From contig CAKSLR010000003.1 of NCBI GenBank assembly GCA_934467435.1, positions 1-38,663 of the forward strand: a stretch of 38,663 bases of DNA, given 5' to 3'. Shown here piece after piece: positions 22,947 through 29,658 of this stretch. The position numbers were made by a program, and so were the translations under genes. Position 1 is the first letter of the stretch. The number at the start of each line of letters is the position of its first letter. This stretch comes from an uncultured Eubacteriales bacterium (GTDB taxonomy: Bacteria > Bacillota > Clostridia > Oscillospirales > CAG-272). The notes beneath the pieces were generated by a model. The model searched no databases and had not been told where the DNA came from. It saw only the letters and a list, made by a program, of their open reading frames with translations.

Positions 22947-23855
22947 ATGCCCTACGAAGAAGCCCGCGCCAGGCGAAACGGAATGCCGGTGCCGATCGAG
23001 TGCCTTTTTCTCGAACTGGACGGCAAAGAAAACCTGCATGCCCTGCACTACCACGATTATACCGAACTGCTGTTCGGCGTTTCGGGAAAGTCTCTTGTGC
23101 TGGTCGGCAACCGCCGCATGACGCTCGCGGAGGGCGACATGCTGGTCATCCACACCCATGAGCCGCATTATGTCACGGGCGGGGGAGAGCCGAGTTCCTA
23201 CATTGTTGTCAAATTTTTGCCCCGCATTCTGCTCACGGGTGCCGACTCCTATCCCGAATACAGTTATATGCTGACACTACTGGAAAACTCGCCGGACAAG
23301 CAGATTCTCTTCTCCTCCGTCGAACTGAAAAAAACCGATCTGCCCGCCCTGTTTGCCCACCTGATGGAAGAATGGCGGGCGGCGGATTTCGGCTATGAGC
23401 TGAGCCTGCGGGTGGATGTGACACGCATTTTTCTTTACATCCTGCGCCGCTGGCGGGCAAGCAATCCCGCCATCGCCGCCATGCGGGAGGATGGGCAGGG
23501 CATCCTGCTCGGCCAGGCTGTCTCGTTTATCGGGGAACATTATGCCGAACTGTCGGAGGGCGCGGTCGCGGCGGCGTGCGGGGTCAGCCGCACCTATTTT
23601 TCCCGCGTGTTCCGGCGGGGGATGCGCGTTTCCTTCACCGCCTACGTCACGGGGGTGCGGTTACGGGAGGCGGCACGGCTGCTGCTGACCGCCGAATACA
23701 GCGTCACCGCCATCGCGCAGGAGGTCGGGTTTTCCACCACCTCGTATTTCATCGAGAAGTTCCGCTCGGTTTACGGTGAGACCCCCTCCCGTTACCGGGA
23801 GTTGTGGCGCCATCCGTCAAAGAACTCCCCTCCCGCAAAGTGCCGCGGCGTCTGA
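22947..23855 (+). CDS. AraC-family transcriptional regulator (cupin + HTH)
   Basis: 302 residues from the ATG at 22947 with GGAGG six bases upstream. An N-terminal cupin domain (LHALHYHDYTELLFGVSGKS, MTLAEGDMLVIHTHEPHYV) should bind a sugar. The C-terminal double helix-turn-helix (about 195-295) is AraC/XylS type: VAAACGVSRTYFSRVFRR and AIAQEVGFSTTSYFIEKFRSVYGETPSRYRE. It is divergent from the ThuA gene and probably controls it. Its last 107 bases are overlapped on the other strand by the sigma-like gene. Confidence 0.92.
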   Translation: MPYEEARARRNGMPVPIECLFLELDGKENLHALHYHDYTELLFGVSGKSLVLVGNRRMTLAEGDMLVIHTHEPHYVTGGGEPSSYIVVKFLPRILLTGADSYPEYSYMLTLLENSPDKQILFSSVELKKTDLPALFAHLMEEWRAADFGYELSLRVDVTRIFLYILRRWRASNPAIAAMREDGQGILLGQAVSFIGEHYAELSEGAVAAACGVSRTYFSRVFRRGMRVSFTAYVTGVRLREAARLLLTAEYSVTAIAQEVGFSTTSYFIEKFRSVYGETPSRYRELWRHPSKNSPPAKCRGV

Positions 23856-24267
23856 CGGGGCGCGGGGGATCCTGGGTGCGCAGATACCGGTCGTGCTTTT
23901 TCCGCGGCGCCGATTCGTCATACCCGCCGAGCGCCCGCGCCACCTTCTGCCAGGTGTAGCCCTCCAGGTACCGCAGTGTAAAAATCCGGCGCAATTCACT
24001 TTCCGGCACGCGGTTGATGAACGCCTGCACTTCTTCCATTTCCGCCATACAGTGGTGCAGATTTTCCACCAGACGCCGGCGGTAAAATTCCAGCGCTTCC
24101 CGCAGGGGGAGGACGCGCTCCGGCGTCCCCTCCCTTTCTCTTTGCAACATATCCGAAAGGTGCGCCAGCCGCTCGCGGTCATGCCGGATCTCCCGGCTGA
24201 GGGTCCGGTACTCGGCAAGGCGGTCCGCCCACCGTTTGGCACTGCCATTGCGACGTTTTCTCTGCAT
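23749..24267 (-). CDS. Phage/ICE-type sigma-70 region-4-like regulator (DUF1492/ArpU-like), ragged 3' end
   Basis: 172 residues. After a charged coiled-coil-like N-terminus (EYRTLSREIRHDRERLAHLSDML), residues ~80-125 read VQAFINRVPESELRRIFTLRYLEGYTWQKVARALGG and RKKHDRYL, the pattern of sigma-70 region-4-like late-gene regulators found in prophages and integrative elements. Such proteins normally end soon after this; here the frame continues for ~43 low-complexity residues antisense to the AraC gene, so the native 3' end appears lost. It is transcribed from a promoter facing the XRE gene. Family placement is by motif and moderately sure. Confidence 0.65.
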   Translation of the reverse strand: MQRKRRNGSAKRWADRLAEYRTLSREIRHDRERLAHLSDMLQREREGTPERVLPLREALEFYRRRLVENLHHCMAEMEEVQAFINRVPESELRRIFTLRYLEGYTWQKVARALGGYDESAPRKKHDRYLRTQDPPRPVRRRGTLREGSSLTDGATTPGNGRGSHRKPSGTSR

Positions 24268-24303
24268 GGTTCCTCTCTTTCTGAAAAATGCGACTTTTTT
24301 CTC

Positions 24304-24332
24304 TTGATTTTTACGAAATCGCGTGCTATAAT
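24304..24332 (+). promoter_or_regulatory. Promoter of the XRE-ImmA-ABC operon with an operator in the spacer
   Basis: TTGATT (24304-24309), 17 bases, TATAAT (24327-24332) with an extended TGC just ahead. The spacer contains TTACGAAATC. The leader to the XRE gene would be ~140 nt and crosses the opposing promoter. Confidence 0.7.
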
Positions 24333-24437
24333 ACCGATATCGGCAGAAAACTTCGTACCAAAGCGGTGCATATTTTATCCGTGTTTTTCCATTTTCGCCG
24401 ATGCAGGTTTATTATACATCGTACAAATTACGAAGTC
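24311..24437. repeat. Four TACGA operator-like elements in the switch region
   Basis: KTACGAARTY-type decamers occur at 24311-24320 (plus), 24349-24358 (minus) and 24428-24437 (plus). The core TACGA also occurs on the minus strand at 24419-24423, giving a perfect dyad TCGTA-CAAAT-TACGA at 24419-24433. Two of the sites lie inside the two promoter spacers. This is the expected layout of binding sites for the adjacent XRE repressor (inference). A palindrome CCGATATCGG at 24334-24343 lies at the plus-strand start point. Confidence 0.6.
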
Positions 24438-24439
24438 AA
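24411..24439 (-). promoter_or_regulatory. Promoter of the sigma-like gene with an operator dyad in the spacer
   Basis: On the minus strand TTGACT (24434-24439), 17 bases, TATAAT (24411-24416). The spacer is filled by the dyad TCGTA-N5-TACGA. It points at the opposing promoter, so both transcripts overlap for about 65 bases. Confidence 0.75.
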
Positions 24440-24480
24440 CCCCTTTTCGCAAAAATTATGATTTTTCAGGGAGGGCACCT

Positions 24481-24858
24481 ATGGGGCAGGAGAATGTGCA
24501 GCACACGGGCGAGGTGATTTTCGCCCGGATTGAAAAAAAATTCGGCAGCGACGCCGCCTTTGAGCGCGCCGCCAACCTGGCGCCGAAAACCGTCAACAAC
24601 TGGCGACGGGGGCGCTCCTCTTCCTATATGAAAATGCTGCCCGAGCTTGCCGCCGTTCTCGGCGTACCCGTCGGCGATCTGCTGGGTGGGGAGGAAGCAT
24701 CGGGCATCGCCGCCCTGACGGCGGAGGAGCAGGAATTTCTGACCCTCTTCCGTTCGACCGGCGCCCTGCGGGCAGATGAGCGCGCCGCGCTGAACGCCAC
24801 CATCCGCAACGCCATCGATCTGTATCTTTCCACCCGCACCCCGGGAGAGCACAAATGA
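24481..24858 (+). CDS. XRE-family helix-turn-helix repressor
   Basis: 125 residues from the ATG at 24481 with GGGAGGG six bases upstream. The HTH domain (about residues 24-70) reads DAAFERAANLAPKTVNNWRRGRSSSYMKMLPELA and VLGVPVGDLLGG. The C-terminal half (EEQEFLTLFRSTGALRADERAALNATI) is the dimerisation-type tail common in clostridial XRE proteins. Its gene overlaps the following protease gene by ATGA. Repressor-plus-ImmA pairs control prophage and ICE induction, where ImmA cleaves the repressor (established for ICEBs1). Confidence 0.88.
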   Translation: MGQENVQHTGEVIFARIEKKFGSDAAFERAANLAPKTVNNWRRGRSSSYMKMLPELAAVLGVPVGDLLGGEEASGIAALTAEEQEFLTLFRSTGALRADERAALNATIRNAIDLYLSTRTPGEHK

Positions 24859-25451
24859 GGCATGCGGCGCTGCGCCGCAGCGAACTGTGCGCGGTGGAGT
24901 TGCTTTGCCGCCAGGGGCTTCCCAGCATCTATGATATGCGGTATCTTGCCGTGCCCCGCCTGCGCCTGCCGGTAGCGGTTCTGTTTGCAAGTTATACGGA
25001 TTTTTGCCGGAGTGCGCGGCTGCCGCGGGCGGAACTTTCCCGCGCAGGGGGCGGTGCGGAGGGACTGACCGTTCGCCGCGGCGGCAAGTACTTAGTACTG
25101 TTTGACGACCTGGTGGAAAACGAAGGGCGACGCACGTTCACCCTGGCGCACGAAGTGGGGCACATTCTTCTCGCCCATGCGGGCGGGGCGGACGCCCCCT
25201 GCGAGGAGCGGGAAGCAAACGCCTTTGCTGCCTCCCTTCTCTGCCCCGCCATTGCGGTACATTATCTGGAGCGGCAGCGTGGGCGGGAACTTACGGCGGA
25301 TGAACTTTGCGCGGTCTTTCCCCTTTCCCATGCCGCGGCAGTCTCCCGCCTTTCGGAGCTGCACCGAAAAAAGCACCCGCCCGCCGATGCGGAAATTACG
25401 CTGCTCCTGCAGCTCTTTGGCAAAATTTCAAGTGAAAACAAAGGATTCTGA
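24855..25451 (+). CDS. ImmA/IrrE-family metallopeptidase
   Basis: 198 residues. The zinc protease motif HEVGH (99-103, in TFTLAHEVGHILLAH) and the following EREANAFAASLLCP are the ImmA/IrrE signature. In ICEBs1 ImmA is an anti-repressor that cuts ImmR; here the likely target is the XRE protein encoded immediately upstream with a 4-base overlap (inference). The gene ends one base before the ABC transporter ATG, so it is cotranscribed with it. Confidence 0.9.
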   Translation: MRHAALRRSELCAVELLCRQGLPSIYDMRYLAVPRLRLPVAVLFASYTDFCRSARLPRAELSRAGGGAEGLTVRRGGKYLVLFDDLVENEGRRTFTLAHEVGHILLAHAGGADAPCEEREANAFAASLLCPAIAVHYLERQRGRELTADELCAVFPLSHAAAVSRLSELHRKKHPPADAEITLLLQLFGKISSENKGF

Positions 25452-25452
25452 C

Positions 25453-27207
25453 ATGAAACAAACGCAAAAAAAACGCGGCAATCTCGCCCGTTTTCTTTCC
25501 TATTTCCGCCCGCACCGAAAGCTGTTTTTCCTTGATATGGCGGCGGCGGTTATCCTTGCGGCGTGCGACCTTCTTTACCCGAACGTCACGCGCACCATCC
25601 TCAGCACCTATATTCCCGAGGCCCGTACCGACCGGATTCTTGCCGCTTCGCTCCTTTTGCTTACGGTCTATCTTATCAAAATGGGGCTGACCTATTTTAC
25701 CGCCTATTACGGACATGTGATGGGCGTGCGGATGCAGGCGGATATGCGGCGGGATATGTTCTCGCACCTGGAAAAACTGCCGTTTACCTATTTTGACAAC
25801 AACAAGACCGGGGCGCTGATGTCCCGGCTGACCGGCGACCTTTTCGACATTTCGGAACTGGCGCACCACGGCCCCGAGGATCTTCTGATCTCGGGCATCC
25901 TGCTCATCGGTTCTTTTATCATGATGGCGTCCATCCATCTGCCGCTCACGCTTCTTACCTTCTGCCTCATTCCCCTGCTCGCGGCGCTCACCCTCCGCAA
26001 GCGGCGGGAGATGTCCGCCACCTCCAAACAATCCAAAGAAGAGATGGGGGAGATCAACGCCGGGGTGGAAAACAGCATCTCGGGCATCCGCGTCAGCCGT
26101 GCCTACAACGCGCGGGAGGCAGAGGAAACCCGCTTTGCCGGCTACAACGCCCGCTTTGTGCAGGCAAGGGGCCGGTACTACCGCGTCATGGGACAGTTTA
26201 TGGCAAGTTCGGCTTTTACTTCCGATATTCTGCAACTGGTGGTGCTGATCGCCGGCGGGCTGTTCGTCATCAAAGCGCCCGAAACGGGAATGCCCTTCCG
26301 CTACCCCGACCTCGTTACTTTCATTCTGTACGTCGGCGTCTTTTTGCAGCCGATCCGCAAACTCATCAACTTTGTGGAACAGTACCAGAACGGTATGACC
26401 GGGTTTGCGCGGTTCTGCGAAGTGATGGATGCCGTACCGGAAGCCGACGCGCCCGATGCGCGTGAAATCACCGATGTGCGCGGGGAAATTACCTTTGACG
26501 ATGTCTCCTTTTCTTACGGGGAAGGCGGCAGAGAGGTGCTCCATCACATCTCTTTCACCGTGCCGGCGGGAAAGACCCTGGCGCTGGTCGGTCCCTCGGG
26601 CGGAGGAAAAACCACCATCTGCCACCTCATTCCGCGGTTTTATGAGATCGGGGCGGGCAGAATTTTGCTCGACGGTACCGATATCCGCACCCTGACGCGC
26701 CATTCCCTGCGCGCCCAGATCGGCATAGTGGCACAGGATCTGTTCCTTTTCAACGATACCGTTTATGCGAATATCGCCTACGCCCGCCCCGATGCCGCGC
26801 GGGAGGAAGTCTATGCCGCGGCGCGGGCAGCGAACATCGAGGAATACATTCTCTCCCTGCCGCATGGTTATGAAACCATGGTAGGGGAACGCGGCGTCAA
26901 ACTCTCGGGCGGGCAAAAGCAGCGTATCTCCATTGCGCGGGCGTTCCTCAAGAATCCCCCGATTCTGATTCTGGATGAGGCAACCTCCGCCCTTGATAAC
27001 GTGACCGAGAAACTGATTCAGGAGAGCCTCAACCGCCTGAGCGCAGGGCGCACGACCATTGTGGTGGCGCACCGTCTTTCCACCATCCGGCGGGCAGATG
27101 AAATCCTGCTGATTGACCGGGAAGGCATTGCCGAACGGGGCACGCATGACGAATTGATGGCGCACGGCGGGCGCTATGCGGCGCTCTCTGCGGCAAGCGC
27201 CGACTGA
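25453..27207 (+). CDS. ABC exporter, MsbA/LmrA type (fused TMD-NBD half-transporter)
   Basis: 584 residues from the ATG at 25453 (AAGGA seven bases upstream). Six transmembrane helices with the coupling-helix region LPFTYFDNNKTGALMSRLTGDLFDI precede an ATPase domain: Walker A GPSGGGKTT (near 379), signature LSGGQKQRISIARAFL (near 485), Walker B ILILDEATSALD and H-loop VVAHRLST. It works as a dimer exporting lipid, peptide or drug-like substrates; the substrate is unknown. The one-base gap after immA places it under the XRE/ImmA switch, an unusual partner set. No clear terminator follows. Confidence 0.93.
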   Translation: MKQTQKKRGNLARFLSYFRPHRKLFFLDMAAAVILAACDLLYPNVTRTILSTYIPEARTDRILAASLLLLTVYLIKMGLTYFTAYYGHVMGVRMQADMRRDMFSHLEKLPFTYFDNNKTGALMSRLTGDLFDISELAHHGPEDLLISGILLIGSFIMMASIHLPLTLLTFCLIPLLAALTLRKRREMSATSKQSKEEMGEINAGVENSISGIRVSRAYNAREAEETRFAGYNARFVQARGRYYRVMGQFMASSAFTSDILQLVVLIAGGLFVIKAPETGMPFRYPDLVTFILYVGVFLQPIRKLINFVEQYQNGMTGFARFCEVMDAVPEADAPDAREITDVRGEITFDDVSFSYGEGGREVLHHISFTVPAGKTLALVGPSGGGKTTICHLIPRFYEIGAGRILLDGTDIRTLTRHSLRAQIGIVAQDLFLFNDTVYANIAYARPDAAREEVYAAARAANIEEYILSLPHGYETMVGERGVKLSGGQKQRISIARAFLKNPPILILDEATSALDNVTEKLIQESLNRLSAGRTTIVVAHRLSTIRRADEILLIDREGIAERGTHDELMAHGGRYAALSAASAD

Positions 27208-27242
27208 ACCCGAAAAAAATTGCGGTTTTTCCGAAAAAAGGG

Positions 27243-27271
27243 TTGCAATTCTCTTTCCGGTGTGTTATACT
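27243..27271 (+). promoter_or_regulatory. sigma-A promoter of the rimP-nusA-infB operon
   Basis: TTGCAA (27243-27248), 17 bases, TATACT (27266-27271). The predicted start near 27278 gives an ~80-nt leader. Confidence 0.82.
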
Positions 27272-27299
27272 GTATATGCTAAGATGATGATAAAGGATG

Positions 27300-27325
27300 A
27301 AGAGTGGGCGTTGACGTTCACTCTT
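27300..27325 (+). promoter_or_regulatory. Leader hairpin of rimP (rimP-leader-like)
   Basis: AAGAGTGGGCG and CGTTCACTCTT pair over 11 bp (two G-U pairs) with loop TTGA, followed by CCTTTTATTG. A GAGTGGG/CCCACTC-type stem before rimP recurs in Firmicutes as a leader motif (my recollection). The short U-run could allow partial termination. Confidence 0.6.
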
Positions 27326-27359
27326 CCTTTTATTGTGGAAAGAAGGAGGCAGAACCGAT

Positions 27360-27830
27360 TTGAAAAAAACGAATGTGGCAGGCGTAGTGGAAGAACTGCT
27401 TACCCCGGTGGTGTCGGAGATGGGCTACCGCCTGTGGGATGTGGTCTACCGTAAGGTGGGCGCGGACTACACGCTGACCGTGACGATTGACCGTGACGCG
27501 GGCATTACGATTGACGATTGCGAGAAGGTGCACCGCCGCATTGACCCGCTGCTGGACGAAGCCGACCCGATTGAAAACGCCTACATTCTGGAGGTCTCCT
27601 CCCCCGGCATTGAGCGGGAGATCCGCACCGAGGCGCATATGGACGCCTGCCGCGGCATGGCGGTGGAAGTGCGGCTGTTTTCGCCCCTGGACGGCAAGCG
27701 GGTGCTCACCGGCACGCTCGGCGGGTACGATAAAGAAACCGTTACCCTGCGGGAAGGGGAAAATGACCGCCGCATCCCGCGGGAGAGTATATCTCAGATG
27801 CATACCCTGTACAAGGAAGACGGAGAATAA
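27360..27830 (+). CDS. rimP: Ribosome maturation factor RimP, TTG start
   Basis: 156 residues. The start is taken as the TTG at 27360 because AAGGAGG lies 10 bases upstream and the protein then begins (M)KKTNVAGVVEELLTPVVSEMGYRLWDV, the normal RimP start; another TTG nine codons upstream has no site. The domain pair includes ITIDDCEKVHRRIDPLLDEADPIENAYILEVSSPGIEREI. RimP acts in 30S assembly. First gene of the conserved operon. The rimP-nusA gap (48 bases) holds a small CACGGG/CCCGTG stem. Confidence 0.95.
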   Translation: MKKTNVAGVVEELLTPVVSEMGYRLWDVVYRKVGADYTLTVTIDRDAGITIDDCEKVHRRIDPLLDEADPIENAYILEVSSPGIEREIRTEAHMDACRGMAVEVRLFSPLDGKRVLTGTLGGYDKETVTLREGENDRRIPRESISQMHTLYKEDGE

Positions 27831-27878
27831 TGGAAAGGAAAGCACGGGCGCTGCCCCGTGGAAGGACACGAAGGAAAC

Positions 27879-28928
27879 ATGAATACCGAGTTTTTCAACG
27901 CCCTTGAACTGCTGGAAAAAGAGAAAGGGATCCCGAAGGAATATATGATGGAGAAGGTCAGCGCCGCCCTCACGAGCGCTTACCGGCGGGAACTCGACGG
28001 TACCGATAACGTCAAAATCGTCCTCGACCCCGAAAAGAAGGAAATGAAGGTCTATCAGCTTCTGACCGTTGTTTCCGAGGTGACCGACCCTGCAACCGAA
28101 GTGACCGAGGAAGAGGCGGTCGCCATCAAAGCCGACAAGACGAAAAAATGCAAAACGAGAAGCACCAAGGTCGGATCGGTTCTGGAGATTGAACTGGATA
28201 CAAAGAATTTCCGCCGGCTTTCCGCCCAGGCGGCAAAACAGGTGATCATTCAGGGCATCCGGGAGGCGGAGCGCAGCATTGCCATCCGCGAATATGAGAA
28301 CAAAAAAGAAGAGATCGTAACCGCCCTGGTTGACAAGATTGACGACACCGACGGCAGCGTGATTCTGGATACCGGCACCAGCCGCGCGGTTCTGACCCGT
28401 GCGGAGCAGATTCCGGGCGAGACGTTCCGGGTCGGCGACCGTGTAAAGGTGTATATCTCCGAGGTACGGAGCGAGGCGTACGGCCCGCTTGTGACCCTTT
28501 CCCGCGTGCATCCGGGGCTGGTCAAGCGCCTGTTTGAATTGGAGGTGCCCGAAATTCAGGACGGCACCGTGCTGATCAAAGGCATTGCACGGGAAGCGGG
28601 TTCGCGTACCAAAATTGCCGTGTGGTCACGGGATGAGAACGTGGACGCCATAGGCGCCTGCATCGGGAACCGCGGCATGCGGATTGAGGAAATTTTGCGG
28701 GAGTTGCACGGAGAAAAGATCGATATTGTACATTACAGCGAAGACCCCGCTGCCTATGTGAGCGAGGCGCTCTCCCCCGCCAAGGTGCTTTCGGTCGAGG
28801 AAGTCGGGGAGCGTACCTGCCGCGTGAAGGTAGCGCCCGATCAGCTTTCGCTTGCCATCGGTAAAGAGGGGCAGAATGCCCGCCTTGCCGCCCACCTGAC
28901 CGGGTATAAAATCGACATCAAGACCTGA
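27879..28928 (+). CDS. nusA: Transcription termination/antitermination factor NusA
   Basis: 349 residues from the ATG at 27879 (AAGGAAAC upstream). The N-terminal RNAP-binding domain (FFNALELLEKEKGIPKEYMMEKV), the S1 domain (about 130-200), and two KH domains (GACIGNRGMRIEEILREL and LSLAIGKEGQNARLAAHLTGYKIDI) are present. It lacks the C-terminal acidic repeats of proteobacterial NusA, as usual in Firmicutes. NusA controls pausing and termination and is often autoregulated through this leader. Confidence 0.97.
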   Translation: MNTEFFNALELLEKEKGIPKEYMMEKVSAALTSAYRRELDGTDNVKIVLDPEKKEMKVYQLLTVVSEVTDPATEVTEEEAVAIKADKTKKCKTRSTKVGSVLEIELDTKNFRRLSAQAAKQVIIQGIREAERSIAIREYENKKEEIVTALVDKIDDTDGSVILDTGTSRAVLTRAEQIPGETFRVGDRVKVYISEVRSEAYGPLVTLSRVHPGLVKRLFELEVPEIQDGTVLIKGIAREAGSRTKIAVWSRDENVDAIGACIGNRGMRIEEILRELHGEKIDIVHYSEDPAAYVSEALSPAKVLSVEEVGERTCRVKVAPDQLSLAIGKEGQNARLAAHLTGYKIDIKT

Positions 28929-28963
28929 TGATTCTTGCGCACACATCGAAAAAAGGAGGCATC

Positions 28964-29245
28964 ATGGAACACAAGAGCGAGAAAAAAATTCCGATCCGCC
29001 GCTGCAGCGGATGCGGGGAACGGATGGCGAAGACCGCGCTCATTCGCGTGGTGCGTACCCCGGAAGGGAAAATCGCCCTCGACCCCGGCGGGCGGATGCC
29101 GGGCAGGGGCGCTTACCTCTGCAGAAACGCCGCCTGCCTTCGCCGGGCAAGAAAAGCACGGCGGCTGGAACAGGCTCTTGCCTGCATGATTCCCAACGAT
29201 GTGTATGAAGCGTTGGAAGGGGAGATGAACAGCCTTGACGGATAA
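28964..29245 (+). CDS. rnpM: RNase P modulator RnpM (YlxR)
   Basis: 93 residues from the ATG at 28964 with GGAGG upstream; a longer frame from 28928 is not preferred. RRCSGCGERMAKTALIRVVRTPEGKIALDPGG and GRGAYLCRNAACLRRARK carry the YlxR Cys pattern and RNA-binding surface. YlxR binds RNase P RNA in Bacillus. Standard position between nusA and ylxQ; the next gene overlaps its end by 11 bases. Confidence 0.95.
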   Translation: MEHKSEKKIPIRRCSGCGERMAKTALIRVVRTPEGKIALDPGGRMPGRGAYLCRNAACLRRARKARRLEQALACMIPNDVYEALEGEMNSLDG

Positions 29246-29603
29246 CGAAGAAAAAACCGAAAAGGCGATTGCCGAACGCAACCTGCTTGGGTTTCTCGGG
29301 CTTTGCCGCCGTGCGGGCAAGGTGATCTGCGGTACACCGCTGATCTGCCGCGCGCTTGCTGCCAGAGAAAAGCCGGCACTGGTGCTTTGCAGCGCCGAGG
29401 CTTCCGCCGCTACGAAAAAGCGGCTGACCACAAAATGTGCCTTTTACCAAACCCCGCTTTGCGTGCTGGAGGTGCCGCTCTCCCGCCTTGCCGCGGCAGT
29501 AGGCAAAACCGGTTCGCTTGCCGCCGTTGCGGTAACCGACCCCGGATTTGCCGGTGCCATGGAAAAGAAGGCGGCGGCGCTCTCGCCATCCGCTCCCCGA
29601 TAA
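29235..29603 (+). CDS. L7Ae/YlxQ-family RNA-binding protein, TTG start
   Basis: 122 residues, begun by a TTG at 29235 overlapping the end of rnpM. LLGFLGLCRRAGKVICGTPLICRALAAREKPALVLCSAEAS is the L7Ae/L30e fold (kink-turn binding). The family ends near 100 residues; the tail here (KKAAALSPSAPR) is a little longer. Position between rnpM and infB is the standard one. Confidence 0.92.
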   Translation: MTDNEEKTEKAIAERNLLGFLGLCRRAGKVICGTPLICRALAAREKPALVLCSAEASAATKKRLTTKCAFYQTPLCVLEVPLSRLAAAVGKTGSLAAVAVTDPGFAGAMEKKAAALSPSAPR

Positions 29604-29626
29604 CCCCATACTGACAGGAAAGGAAC

Positions 29627-29645
29627 CTTTCGCCCCCGGCGAAAG
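29627..29645 (+). promoter_or_regulatory. Hairpin between the Shine-Dalgarno site and start codon of infB
   Basis: CTTTCGCC / GGCGAAAG form a perfect 8-bp stem with loop CCC. The only good Shine-Dalgarno sequence, AGGAAAGGA (29616-29624), lies upstream of it, 34 bases from the ATG at 29659. Folding the stem would bring that site to ~15 bases from the start codon, so it may tune infB translation (inference). Confidence 0.5.
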
Positions 29646-29658
29646 TTGGAATTACGAT

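Noticed and set aside
25396..27165. A 589-codon frame antisense to the ABC exporter
   Set aside because: No recognisable motif; the exporter has every ABC signature on the other strand.
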